Notes: generated by a model from the sequence alone, not told the origin. A stretch of DNA of 64,000 nucleotides from an uncultured Coriobacteriaceae bacterium (GCA_902768975.1 CACXMZ010000008.1:1-64000); one strand, 5' to 3'. Shown: positions 38,715 through 47,299, counted from the first letter of the stretch. A program made the numbers and translations.

Positions 38715-40505
38715 ATGGCAAAAAGTTTCGGACAAAGCCCCACCACCAAGCGCACCCTGCACCACTACTGGCAGGTTACGCGCAAGCACCCTGTTTTGTT
38801 TTGGGGTTTTATTATTTCCAGCATTCTTTTCGGGCTTTTGCTGAGCTACCTTAACCCGTATCTCATGTCTTTAATCGTGGATCGCGTGGCTGCTGAACCA
38901 GTTTCTGCCGAAAATGTTTTCCCTGTATTTGGCCCGTATGTCGTGGCGCTTATTCTGGTAAACCTCTTTGGTCAAGCGTGCAGCAAGCTCCAGGACTACA
39001 CCATGTGGAAGCTGGAAATCGAAGTGAACTACGACCTGGCCACGCAGGCCTTCGACGCGCTCTGCAACCAATCCATGAGCTTCCATTCCAACCGCTTCGG
39101 CGGCACCCTGGTCAGCCAGACCACCAAGTATATGAATGCCTACAACCAGCTTGTTGAAGTCATCGCGTTCCCTGTGCTTCCCGTAGCCGTGTCGGTGATT
39201 TTCGTGTGCGTGTTGCTGGGGCCGCGCGTGCCCCTGTATACGGCCATTCTTATGTGCATGCTCATCTTCTACGGCTTCGTGAGTTACCGCATGTACAAGC
39301 GCATTCTCAACTTAAACGAAGAAGCGGCGGGTGCCCAGAACCAGCTTTCGGGCGAACTGTCCGACAGCGTGGCAAACATTCTTTCCGTGAAAACCTACGG
39401 TCGCGAAGACTACGAACGCAGCCTGTTCGACAACTTCAACAAGGAAGTGGTGGCGCGCGATTCGAAACGTATGTGGGCTTCCATGGTACGCGGCATTACG
39501 ACGGCTTGTATTGCGCTTGTTATTATGAGCGTGGTGTCGGTCTTTATTGCGGGCGGTAACGCATGGTTTGGTATTACGCCTGGCACGCTCGTCATGATGT
39601 TTACCTATACCTATACCGTCACGAATCAGTTCAACTTTATTAACACGGGCTTGCAGCGCATTAACCGCGCCTTTGGTGACGCAAGCGGCATGACCGAAAT
39701 TCTGGACGAACCGCGCTTGGTGGACGACGTGCCCGGCGCACCTGACTTGGTGGTGCATGAAGGTGCGATTGACTTTGAAGACCTCGACTTCTTCTATACC
39801 GACGGCGGTACGCAAACGCAGGTCTTCGACAACTTCAACTTGCACATTCCTGCGGGCCAGCGTGTTGGCCTGGTGGGCATGAGCGGCTCGGGTAAGACGA
39901 CCTTGACCAAGCTGCTGCTGCGCCTGGCCGACATTCAACAAGGGCGCATTATGGTGGACGGGCAGAACGTGGCGGAGTGCACCCAGCAAAGCCTGCGCCG
40001 CCAAATTGCCTACGTGCCCCAGGAAGCGGTGCTCTTCCATCGCAGCATTGCGGAAAACATTGCCTACGGCAAGCCCGAAGCTTCCCCGGAAGAAATCCGC
40101 GAAGCAGCGCGCCAAGCCAACGCTCTCGAGTTTATTGAAAAGCTGCCGCAGGGTTTTGAAACGGTTACGGGCGAACGCGGTGTGAAACTTTCGGGTGGCC
40201 AGCGCCAGCGCATTGCCATCGCGCGCGCCATGTTGGCCGACTGTCCTATTCTTGTCCTGGACGAAGCGACGAGTGCACTGGACAGCGAAAGCGAAAACCT
40301 GGTGCAGGACGCGCTCTTCAAACTTATGCAAGGGCGTACTTCCATCGTGGTGGCACATCGCCTCTCCACGGTGGCGAGCCTCGACCGCATTGTAGTGCTC
40401 GACGAAGGCCGCATAGTCGAAGACGGCCCGCATGCCCAGCTTATTGAAGCGGGCGGGGAATACGCGCACCTGTGGGGCAGGCAGACGGGTGCCTACCTTG
40501 AATAG
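38715..40505 (+). CDS. ABC exporter, fused permease and ATPase
   Basis: The 596-residue protein has a six-helix type IV exporter membrane domain followed by an ATPase with Walker A GMSGSGKTT near residue 388, signature LSGGQRQR near 491 and Walker B ILVLDEATSALD near 512. It should work as a homodimer, like MsbA or Sav1866. Substrate unknown; drug or lipid export is common for single-gene members. It lies beside the MATE exporter but has its own upstream region. Confidence 0.9.
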   Translation: MAKSFGQSPTTKRTLHHYWQVTRKHPVLFWGFIISSILFGLLLSYLNPYLMSLIVDRVAAEPVSAENVFPVFGPYVVALILVNLFGQACSKLQDYTMWKLEIEVNYDLATQAFDALCNQSMSFHSNRFGGTLVSQTTKYMNAYNQLVEVIAFPVLPVAVSVIFVCVLLGPRVPLYTAILMCMLIFYGFVSYRMYKRILNLNEEAAGAQNQLSGELSDSVANILSVKTYGREDYERSLFDNFNKEVVARDSKRMWASMVRGITTACIALVIMSVVSVFIAGGNAWFGITPGTLVMMFTYTYTVTNQFNFINTGLQRINRAFGDASGMTEILDEPRLVDDVPGAPDLVVHEGAIDFEDLDFFYTDGGTQTQVFDNFNLHIPAGQRVGLVGMSGSGKTTLTKLLLRLADIQQGRIMVDGQNVAECTQQSLRRQIAYVPQEAVLFHRSIAENIAYGKPEASPEEIREAARQANALEFIEKLPQGFETVTGERGVKLSGGQRQRIAIARAMLADCPILVLDEATSALDSESENLVQDALFKLMQGRTSIVVAHRLSTVASLDRIVVLDEGRIVEDGPHAQLIEAGGEYAHLWGRQTGAYLE

Positions 40506-40531
40506 CTAACACGGGGCCCGCGCCACCACCT

Positions 40532-40565
40532 TTGTCTCAAACGGGGCGGAGTAAAAGTGAGACAA
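40532..40565. promoter_or_regulatory. Inverted repeat upstream of bioY, candidate operator
   Basis: TTGTCTCA at 40532-40539 and TGAGACAA at 40558-40565 are a perfect dyad just upstream of the candidate -10 box at 40574, where a repressor would block RNA polymerase. It does not match the BirA consensus I know. Confidence 0.45.
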
Positions 40566-40573
40566 GGTTATGC

Positions 40574-40585
40574 TACGCTATCCCT
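40574..40585 (+). promoter_or_regulatory. Leaderless-type -10 box of bioY
   Basis: TACGCT plus six bases lead to the ATG; a second option TATGCT lies at 40569-40574. Confidence 0.4.
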
Positions 40586-41143
40586 ATGCAGCAATTAGCT
40601 AACAAAACGCATCACAGTCAGACGCAGTCCGTGGCCTTTTGCGGGCTGTCGGTAGCCCTTATGGCTGTGTCGGCTTGGATTACTGTGCCCTTTGGCCCTG
40701 TTCCCTTTACCCTTCAGACCTTTGTAATGGTATTTGCCCTGCTTGCCCTGCAGCCCAAGGAAGCGCTTGCGAGTATTGGCATCTATATTGCCATGGGGGC
40801 GCTTGGGCTGCCCATGTTTTCTGCCATGCGTGGTGGCATTGGGGTACTGGCGGGTCCAACAGGTGGCTTCATTTGGGGCTTCCTGCTGGGTGCCGCTGTT
40901 GCCCTGGCTTACTTGCGAGTGGCACCAGGCAGCCCGAAAGAGCGCTCACTCGTGCACGATGCCGTGGCTGCCGTTATATTCCTGCTGGTGTGCTACGTAT
41001 GCGGTTGGGTGCAGCTCATGCTCGTGGCCAACATGGGCCCAGCCGCTGCCTTCCTCGCCGCCATCGCACCCTTCATCATCATCGACGCCCTCAAGCTGGC
41101 AGCTGCCATCGCCGTCGCCCGCGCTGTCCGCACTGCCCTATAG
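40586..41143 (+). CDS. bioY: BioY, substrate-binding subunit of a biotin ECF transporter
   Basis: The 185-residue protein has six helices and the BioY hallmarks: PFGPVPFTLQTFVM near the start, LGLPMFSAMRGGIGVLAGPTGGFIWGF in the middle and a DALK motif near the end. It captures biotin for an ECF transporter whose energising subunits are not in this window. ATG 40586 (MQQLANK) is used because the frame further up needs a TTG inside the inverted repeat. No biotin synthesis genes are near, so biotin scavenging is suggested. Confidence 0.9.
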   Translation: MQQLANKTHHSQTQSVAFCGLSVALMAVSAWITVPFGPVPFTLQTFVMVFALLALQPKEALASIGIYIAMGALGLPMFSAMRGGIGVLAGPTGGFIWGFLLGAAVALAYLRVAPGSPKERSLVHDAVAAVIFLLVCYVCGWVQLMLVANMGPAAAFLAAIAPFIIIDALKLAAAIAVARAVRTAL

Positions 41144-41152
41144 GGCCGCGCC

Positions 41153-41288
41153 GGGTGCCTTTTGCTTCGCGGACTCGCGTTTAACGGAAAGCTAAGCGCG
41201 CAATTGAAGGGCGCAATAACTAGGGCACTCTTCACCACATCCCAGCATTGTTTGGCCTAGTAATTACTAAAGCTTCGGAAAGGCACCC
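41153..41288 (-). repeat. Type I palindromic repeat, copy 2 (inverted)
   Basis: The core at 41211-41266 is the reverse complement of that at 59595-59650 with almost no change, and identity continues to about 41171. GGGTGCCTTT at 41153-41162 and AAAGGCACCC at 41279-41288 form terminal inverted repeats. One arm is shortened relative to copies 1 and 3. It lies between bioY and the convergent coaX. Confidence 0.75.
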
Positions 41289-41297
41289 GCCGTGCCC

Positions 41298-42065
41298 TTA
41301 TTGCCGGGTTTCCCAGATCATGCGTAAACCTTCGAGGGTGAGCTCCTGGTTCACTTCGGTGACGGTTTCGCAGAAGGGCTGCATGGCGCGCGAAAGGCCG
41401 CCGGTGGCGATGACGGGCGTTTCGTACCCGAGCTGCTTCCACATGCGACGCACCAGCCCATCCACGCGGTCAGCTTCGCCATGGACAATACCTACCTGCA
41501 TGGCTTCCACGGTGTTGGTGCCCCAAGCGCCTACGGGGTCGGCCAGTTCTACATCGGGGAGCAAGGCTGCGTTCGAAAAGAGCGCCTTCATGGACGTTTC
41601 CACGCCGGGAGCAATCACGCCACCCAGGAAGCGCCCTTCAGTGTCGATGACTTCCATGTTGGTGGCCGTGCCAAAGTCCAGCACGATAACGGGGGCGCCG
41701 TAGATGGCACGGGCAGCAACCGCGTCGGCAATGCGGTCGGCGCCAATGGTGGTGGAAGGGTAGGCGCTCGCATCGAAAAGATCGCCCGCGGTTTCGGTGT
41801 CGATGCAGAGCACCTCCTGGTGCATCATTTCGGACCCAACCTTAATCCAAAGGCGGCGAAGCGCCGGCACAACGGTGGCAACTACGACGCCAGTAATGTC
41901 GTCCTTGGAAAAACCGGCCAGCTGGAAAAGACCGCCCAGGCTTACGCGCAGTTCGTCGGCGGTTTCCTTCGCATTCGTTTCAATGCGCCACATATGCTGA
42001 AGTTCGGCACCTTCGTAAATGCCCAAAACGGTGTGCGTATTGCCTACGTCTACTGCAAGTAACAT
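41298..42065 (-). CDS. coaX: Type III pantothenate kinase
   Basis: The 255-residue protein has the CoaX order: phosphate-binding MLLAVDVGNTHTVLG at its N-terminus, GADRIADAVAA in the middle, DFGTATNMEVID and GGVIAPG after it. It phosphorylates pantothenate in the first step of CoA synthesis and is insensitive to feedback by CoA in known members. Start 42065 is fixed by the MLLAVDVGNTHT beginning; the frame is open further to 42188. It is divergent from the OmpR-type regulator. Confidence 0.92.
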   Translation of the reverse strand: MLLAVDVGNTHTVLGIYEGAELQHMWRIETNAKETADELRVSLGGLFQLAGFSKDDITGVVVATVVPALRRLWIKVGSEMMHQEVLCIDTETAGDLFDASAYPSTTIGADRIADAVAARAIYGAPVIVLDFGTATNMEVIDTEGRFLGGVIAPGVETSMKALFSNAALLPDVELADPVGAWGTNTVEAMQVGIVHGEADRVDGLVRRMWKQLGYETPVIATGGLSRAMQPFCETVTEVNQELTLEGLRMIWETRQ

Positions 42066-42186
42066 ATGCCCAACAACCTTCCTAACCTGCGTAAAATGCT
42101 TTTGCTTTGCTATGATAATACCATGCGTGGCGCCTTGTTCTATGGGTAAGTGGCGCCGCAAACGTGCAAGGTAGTTAGGAGCGCAC

Positions 42187-42876
42187 ATGTCCGAATATAA
42201 CGCTCATATTTTGGTTGTCGACGACGAAAGTTCGATCACCGACTTTGTTAGCTATGCCCTTCAGAAAGAAGGCTTTACGGTCGACACCGCTGCCAATGGC
42301 GAAGACGCTTTGGCTATGGCGGCCCAGACGAATTTCGACCTGTTCATTTTGGACATCATGCTGCCCGGCATCGACGGCTATGAACTCTGCCGCCGCCTGC
42401 GCACGCAAACGAGTGTGCCCGTGCTCTTCCTTTCTGCGCGCGACACTGAACTCGACAAGGTCGTGGGTCTGGAACTGGGCGCCGACGACTACCTGGCAAA
42501 GCCCTTCGGCCTGCGCGAACTTATTGCGCGCGTGCGTGCTCTGTTGCGCCGTGCCAATGGCCAGGTTGCCGAAGCGGAAGTGTATGAAGCAAGCGGCATC
42601 ACCTTGTCTGAAGACGCCCATACCGCAACAGGCGAACACGGCGACATCGACCTTACGCCGCGCGAATTCGAACTGATGGCAGCGCTTATGAAGCAGGCTG
42701 GCAAGGTGGTTTCTCGCGAAGACTTGCTGCGTGAAGCTTGGGGCTGGGAATACCTCACCGAAACCAAGACGGTGGACACGCACATCAAGCGCCTGCGCGA
42801 CAAAATCGAAGCAGCCGGCTACGACCCTGCCATCGTGGAAACGGTGCGCGGCTACGGCTATCGCTTCCATAAGTAG
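42187..42876 (+). CDS. OmpR-family response regulator
   Basis: The 229-residue protein has a receiver domain with VVDDE, phosphoacceptor Asp in FILDIMLPG and Lys in AKPF, followed by a winged-helix DNA-binding domain with TKTVDTHIKRLRDKIE and RGYGYRF. GGAG lies five bases before the ATG. It is paired with the histidine kinase just downstream, only a few bases after its stop. Targets are unknown. Confidence 0.92.
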   Translation: MSEYNAHILVVDDESSITDFVSYALQKEGFTVDTAANGEDALAMAAQTNFDLFILDIMLPGIDGYELCRRLRTQTSVPVLFLSARDTELDKVVGLELGADDYLAKPFGLRELIARVRALLRRANGQVAEAEVYEASGITLSEDAHTATGEHGDIDLTPREFELMAALMKQAGKVVSREDLLREAWGWEYLTETKTVDTHIKRLRDKIEAAGYDPAIVETVRGYGYRFHK

Positions 42877-42929
42877 GAACCATCAAACGGCTTTCAACAT
42901 ACATCACCATACTTGCCACGCTGCTTGCG

Positions 42930-43907
42930 GTGTTGGCCTGCGTGCTCTTTGTGGTATTCGTTAATATCTTCAATAACGGCACCTGGGCTTCGTGGGGTTT
43001 GGCCCTGCTGGCTACCGCGCTCATTATTTTCATAATTGCCCTGGTCATTTCCATATTCATTACCGACCCGCTGCGTAGCTTACAGAAGAAAATTGTGGCC
43101 TATCGCGCGGGGAATGCGAGCATTCCTTTTGAAGCCGACGGGCGCATGCACGAAGCCGACGTGCTCGTGGAAGACTTTAAAGATCTGCTCGACTCTTCGG
43201 CGGCTCAATGCGCCGACCTTGCCCGCCGGGAAACGCAGCAAATGCAATTTGTGGGCGACGTGGCGCACGAGTTACGCACGCCCCTCACGGCCATTCGCGG
43301 CAATGCCGAACTTCTAAAAGACCCCGACATGCCGCAGGAAATGCGCGAAAAATTCTGCGACACCATCATGGGTGAAGCCGAACGCCTTTCGCGCCTGACC
43401 AACGACCTGCTTTCCCTCCAGCATATTGAAGGCGACAATACCGTGCTCGACATGAAGCGCCTGAACTTAAAGGACGTGGTGGCAGAAGCACTCGACGCCT
43501 TGACGCCCGTTCTGGAAGCGGTCGATGCCCAGGTTGAAATAACGGGCGAAGCACCCGACGTGTTGGGCAACGAAGACCGCTTGCAGGAAGTGGTTTCGAA
43601 CCTCGTGGACAATGCCACGCATTTCATTGAGCCTGGCGGCCACATAAAGGTTGAGCTCTATGGCATTTCGGGCAATTCGGTTATTGCGGTAAAGGACGAC
43701 GGCCCCGGCTTTGGCGACGTGGATCCTGCCATGCTGTTCGAACGTTTCTTCCGCACTGACTTTTCGCGCGCACGCAACACCGGTGGCAGTGGCCTTGGCT
43801 TGGCTATCGTAAAGTCTATCGTGGAAGCGCACGACGGAACGGTGGAAGCCTACAACCTGCCCGAAGGCGGCGCCTGCTTCATCGTTGCCATTCCTTCAGT
43901 AATTTAG
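42930..43907 (+). CDS. Sensor histidine kinase (start uncertain, may begin at 42882)
   Basis: The protein has two N-terminal helices with almost no outside loop, a HAMP-like segment, the H box VAHELRTPLTAIRGN, and the ATPase domain with NLVDNATHF, DDGPGFG and GGSGLGLAIVKS. From GTG 42930 it has 325 residues, but the first helix would then be cut in half. The frame is open upstream to 42873 without any ATG, GTG or TTG, and reads IKRLSTYITILATLLAV, a proper membrane helix. A non-canonical ATC start at 42882, a few bases after AGGA, would restore it. It partners the response regulator upstream. Confidence 0.85.
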   Translation: MLACVLFVVFVNIFNNGTWASWGLALLATALIIFIIALVISIFITDPLRSLQKKIVAYRAGNASIPFEADGRMHEADVLVEDFKDLLDSSAAQCADLARRETQQMQFVGDVAHELRTPLTAIRGNAELLKDPDMPQEMREKFCDTIMGEAERLSRLTNDLLSLQHIEGDNTVLDMKRLNLKDVVAEALDALTPVLEAVDAQVEITGEAPDVLGNEDRLQEVVSNLVDNATHFIEPGGHIKVELYGISGNSVIAVKDDGPGFGDVDPAMLFERFFRTDFSRARNTGGSGLGLAIVKSIVEAHDGTVEAYNLPEGGACFIVAIPSVI

Positions 43908-43964
43908 CCTAAAGCTTTCCTTCCTCGCGCGAATACCCCGAAGCTTTTGTTATACTGAACATGC

Positions 43965-44075
43965 TCCGGGGGAGTAGTTGGCGCGCAAAGCTGGCGAAAA
44001 GGCAGCAGAGCGCGTGGCAAAGCCACCAGCAAGGCGCGAAAAAGGCGCCTGGTTAGTCTTAATTAGCGAGACCCG
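43965..44075 (+). promoter_or_regulatory. yybP-ykoY-like (Mn2+) riboswitch candidate
   Basis: A TATACT -10 box at 43951-43956 precedes a leader containing GGGGGAGTAG at 43968-43977 and TTAGCGAGACCC at 44063-44074. These are the two conserved edges of the yybP-ykoY motif, with several small hairpins between them. CGGG/CCCG pairing would close helix P1. The CCCG needed for P1 is also the start of the terminator stem at 44072, so metal binding should release transcription. Confidence 0.65.
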
Positions 44076-44113
44076 CAGTTCGGATTCGAAGGAATCTGGA
44101 CTGCGGGTTTTTT
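44072..44113 (+). terminator. Regulatory terminator of the riboswitch
   Basis: CCCGCAGT at 44072-44079 with ACTGCGGG at 44100-44107, extended by GGATTC/GAATCT, then TTTTTT. It is a complete intrinsic terminator upstream of the coding region, as in an ON riboswitch. Confidence 0.85.
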
Positions 44114-44125
44114 ATAAGGAGGAAC

Positions 44126-44179
44126 ATGAGTCCGTGCAGAAGCAAAGGTATTAGGGAGCAGGGCGGCCTGTTCTTGTAG
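44126..44179 (+). CDS. 17-residue leader peptide before the ion channel gene
   Basis: ATG 44126 has an ideal AAGGAGG site and reads MSPCRSKGIREQGGLFL before TAG at 44177-44179. The stop overlaps TAGGAGAAG, which serves the next gene. A translated leader here would couple or buffer translation of the channel. It is too short to judge by composition. Confidence 0.45.
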   Translation: MSPCRSKGIREQGGLFL

Positions 44180-44197
44180 GAGAAGAAAGGGACAACA

Positions 44198-46066
44198 ATG
44201 AAGAAGAAAGCAAGTGCCTGGCAACGTTTTAGGTACTGGTTCGACAACCTTATGTCGAAGGGTACCGCTTCGCTTCTGTTGCTGCTGGCTGTTATCACCA
44301 CGGTCGTGGTGGTTATTGGCGGCATGCTGGCCGTGATGCTGGGTGGCGCCGACGGCAGCGGGGCAGACTCGCCCGGCCAGTCCATCTGGTTTACCCTCAT
44401 GCACGCTATTAACACGGGCGTGTTGGCCAAGGAAGAGGGCACCGTTCCCTACCTGTTTGTGATGACCATTGTTACCTTGGTGGGTATCTTCATTACCAGC
44501 TTCTTGATCGGTACTATTTCCAATGGCATCAAAGACAAGGTCGCCGACCTTCAGCGCGGCAAGTCGCGCATTATCGAAGAAGACCATGTAGTTATCATTG
44601 GCTTCGACGAAAACGTTACGAGCATCATCGAAGAACTTGCGCTTGCCAATGAAAACCAGAAGAACGCCGTTGTGGTGGTCATGGCCGATGAAGACAAGAC
44701 CGAAATGGAAGACATCATTCGCGACCGCGTGGAAAATCTGGGCAACATTCGCCTGGTGTGTCGCAATGGCCGCCCCGATTCACCGAAGGACCTCAAGGTT
44801 TGTTCACTGGACACCTGCAAGTCCATTATCGTGAACCTTTCCGACGACTTCATGACGGTTAAATGCGTACTGGCCTGTGAAAGCCTGCTTGACGAATATG
44901 GCAACGACGAAGCCTTCATTACCGCAACCGTGCGCGACCGTGAAGTGCTGCACCCCGCCAAGATTGCTGGCGGCGAACGTGCCGAAATCCTGAACTTCCA
45001 AAAGACGGTAGCGCGCCTCATGGTGCAGGCGGGCCGCCATCCTGGCATGTCCGAAATCCTGTCTGAATTGCTTAGCTTCAAGGGCAACGAAATCTATGTG
45101 GAAGACATGCCGTCTACGGTGGGCCATACGCTGCAGGACATTAACCTGCGCCTGCCGCATTCCACCGCCATTGGTATGGTCCGCAATGAAGAACCGTTGC
45201 TTAATCCCGACGCGAGCGCTGTGGTGCAAGAGGGCGACCAGGTCATTCTTATTGCCCACGACGACGGGGCAACGCAGCTCCAAGACCGTGCTGCCGTGGA
45301 CGAAAACGCCTTCCAGCGTGAACCGAATATCACTGAAGAACCGCACACCTTGCTGGTGCTGGGCTATTCCGACATGCTCAAGGCCATCCTGCATGAAGAA
45401 GACCAGTATGCCGCAAAGGGCTCGAAGGTTATTATTGCGGCCGAAGAAGGCAAGATCGACATGGACGCCCTGCCCAAGCCCGAAGAGCTCGAAAACATCG
45501 AGCTCGATGTGCGTGAATGCCGCATCTTTAAGCGCGCTGTGCTGGACACCCTGGTGGCGGAAGGCCCGTCAAGCATTTTGCTTATGGCCGACCCTGAACT
45601 TTCCGAAGAAGAAGCCGACTCGCGCACGCTCATGCTGCAGCTGCACTTAAACGACATCGGCGAAGAAATTGGTACCGACATTCCGCTCGTTATTGAAATG
45701 AACAGCACGCGCAACCAGCGCCTTTCGCAAACCATGCGCGCAACCGACTTCGTTATTAGCAGCCGCATTACTGCCAAGATGATGGCCCAGATTGCTGAAG
45801 AGCGTCATAAGAAGGCCATCCTGAACGACCTGCTTTCCGACGGTGGTTCGACCATCTACATGAAGCCTATTACGCGCTACGTGCTTACGGGCGAACCGGT
45901 GGACTACTACACGCTGGGGGCTTCGGCGGCGCGCTATGGCGAAATTGCTATTGGCTACAAGAAGATTGCCGAAGACGGTAGCTTCACCATTGAAGTTAAC
46001 CCGCGCAGCAAGGCTGCCACGAAATTCAGCGACAACGACGACCTTATCGTTATTGCCAAAAACTAG
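44198..46066 (+). CDS. CASTOR/POLLUX-like ion channel with RCK domains
   Basis: The 622-residue protein has two N-terminal helices (about residues 24-48 and 88-110) with a pore-like loop between them. Two RCK/TrkA-N-like nucleotide-binding domains follow (DHVVIIGFDENVTSIIEEL near 128, LLVLGYSDMLKAIL near 385). This layout is that of the CASTOR/POLLUX channels of plants and their bacterial relatives, which pass Ca2+ or K+. Expression sits behind a Mn-type riboswitch and a leader peptide. Mn or another divalent ion could therefore be the physiological substrate (inference). A strong hairpin follows the stop. Confidence 0.8.
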   Translation: MKKKASAWQRFRYWFDNLMSKGTASLLLLLAVITTVVVVIGGMLAVMLGGADGSGADSPGQSIWFTLMHAINTGVLAKEEGTVPYLFVMTIVTLVGIFITSFLIGTISNGIKDKVADLQRGKSRIIEEDHVVIIGFDENVTSIIEELALANENQKNAVVVVMADEDKTEMEDIIRDRVENLGNIRLVCRNGRPDSPKDLKVCSLDTCKSIIVNLSDDFMTVKCVLACESLLDEYGNDEAFITATVRDREVLHPAKIAGGERAEILNFQKTVARLMVQAGRHPGMSEILSELLSFKGNEIYVEDMPSTVGHTLQDINLRLPHSTAIGMVRNEEPLLNPDASAVVQEGDQVILIAHDDGATQLQDRAAVDENAFQREPNITEEPHTLLVLGYSDMLKAILHEEDQYAAKGSKVIIAAEEGKIDMDALPKPEELENIELDVRECRIFKRAVLDTLVAEGPSSILLMADPELSEEEADSRTLMLQLHLNDIGEEIGTDIPLVIEMNSTRNQRLSQTMRATDFVISSRITAKMMAQIAEERHKKAILNDLLSDGGSTIYMKPITRYVLTGEPVDYYTLGASAARYGEIAIGYKKIAEDGSFTIEVNPRSKAATKFSDNDDLIVIAKN

Positions 46067-46074
46067 GTTGGGTA

Positions 46075-46100
46075 TTCCGTCGTTTTAACAAACGACGGAA
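46075..46100 (+). terminator. Terminator-like hairpin after the channel gene
   Basis: TTCCGTCGTTT at 46075-46085 pairs perfectly with AAACGACGGAA at 46090-46100 around TAAC. Only a short T stretch follows. Confidence 0.7.
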
Positions 46101-46113
46101 TTGCCGACGCTGC

Positions 46114-46214
46114 GGTTTAATTTCGCTTCACACTACGCCCTATCTATGGCTTGGCCCGTACCGAAGTACGGGCACTGCGCCAAGAGCGGGCGTATTGTTT
46201 TGCGAAATTAAACC
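46114..46214. repeat. Type II nested palindromic repeat, copy 1
   Basis: Four nested helices: GGTTTAATTTCGC with GCGAAATTAAACC, TACGCCC with GGGCGTA, CTTGGC with GCCAAG, and CCCGTAC-CGAA-GTACGGG. The whole forms one long rod of about 100 nt. A related element lies at 60132-60232. Confidence 0.75.
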
Positions 46215-46220
46215 TCGCTG

Positions 46221-46286
46221 ACTCTTCGACCACCTGCGGGTCCCCGCTCACTCGGAGTAGGATAACTCTTCGACCACCTGTGGGTC
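46221..46286 (+). repeat. Two 22-bp direct repeats
   Basis: ACTCTTCGACCACCTGCGGG (46221) recurs at 46265 with one difference; both continue with TC. The copies start 44 nt apart, between the palindromic element and ppk2. Confidence 0.6.
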
Positions 46287-46306
46287 TAACGGTCGACGGA
46301 ACCTTT

Positions 46307-47182
46307 TTATATCTGGCCGTTTACCAGCTTTTCGCGGGCTTCAAGCATGGCCGCGAGGTCTTCTTCGCTCACCGTGGGGAACTTCGGCTTGCAGTCCTTG
46401 AGCACCTTCACGATGGCTTCGCTTATGAGCCAGCGAGCGAACCATTTTTGGTCGGCGGGAATAACATACCAGGGCGCTTCGGGCGTGCTGGTTGCCGCAA
46501 TGGCCTTTTCGTGTGCCTGGGCATATTCGTCCCAGATGGCGCGGTTGTCCAAGTCGCCGAGCGAAAACTTCCAGTTCTTTTTGGGTTCGTCGATGCGTGA
46601 AATCATGCGCTTGGTCTGTTCTTCCATGCTCAAGTTAAGGAAGATCTTAATCATGCGATAGCCGTTTTCATACAGGTAGGCCTCGAAGTCGCGAATCTGG
46701 CGGTAACGCGCATCGAAGAAAGCCTTGTCGCTGCCCTTGAAGAAACGGTCGGGCATGGAATAGCCACCGCGCATGTTCTTTGCGCGAACCACCATGACGT
46801 CTTCGTAATGCGAGCGGTTGAAAATACCAATCATGCCGCGTTCGGGCAGGCTTTGCACTACGCGCCACAGGTAGTCGTGCGCCAGTTCTGTTTTGGTAGG
46901 TGCTTTGAAATTGGCTACCGAAATGCCTTGCGGGTTAACCCCCGTTAAGACATGTTTGATAGCGGAGTCTTTGCCGCCTGCGTCCATGGCCTGAATGGCA
47001 ATAATGACGCCTTCGCGTTTTTCGGCGTAGAGCTTTTCTTGAAGTTCGGCAATCAACTGGGTATTGGCCGCCATCTTCTTGAGGTATTCCTTTTTCAGGC
47101 TTTTATCCATCTTGGCGGAAGTGGGGCACTTTGCCAGCACAAACCTCTTCGAACCATCAACACGGCAATCGTCAAGTTTCAT
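46307..47182 (-). CDS. ppk2: Polyphosphate kinase 2 family protein
   Basis: The 291-residue protein has the PPK2 Walker A-like DAGGKDSA near residue 60, the FNRSHYEDV motif and LNLSMEEQTKRMISRI lid region, and WYVIPADQKWFARW. These single-domain enzymes phosphorylate nucleoside mono- or diphosphates with polyphosphate. AAAGGAGG lies just before ATG 47182; a longer frame to 47254 has no support. Class I versus III, hence AMP or ADP preference, cannot be called from motifs alone. Confidence 0.9.
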   Translation of the reverse strand: MKLDDCRVDGSKRFVLAKCPTSAKMDKSLKKEYLKKMAANTQLIAELQEKLYAEKREGVIIAIQAMDAGGKDSAIKHVLTGVNPQGISVANFKAPTKTELAHDYLWRVVQSLPERGMIGIFNRSHYEDVMVVRAKNMRGGYSMPDRFFKGSDKAFFDARYRQIRDFEAYLYENGYRMIKIFLNLSMEEQTKRMISRIDEPKKNWKFSLGDLDNRAIWDEYAQAHEKAIAATSTPEAPWYVIPADQKWFARWLISEAIVKVLKDCKPKFPTVSEEDLAAMLEAREKLVNGQI

Positions 47183-47299
47183 TGCGCCTCCTTTTCGCGA
47201 ACTTTCCCGTATTATAGCCCTGCAATACTGTGTACAGCTATTTGGAAGCTGCATAGCTGTAAGTGTGCTTTAGTATTACCGAAAAAGACGCTATTAAGC

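Noticed and set aside
43965-44075. The channel leader considered as a c-di-AMP (ydaO-yuaA) riboswitch, which often controls K+ channels
   Set aside because: The conserved ydaO segments are missing, whereas GGGGAGTAG and TTAGCGAGACC fit the yybP-ykoY motif.
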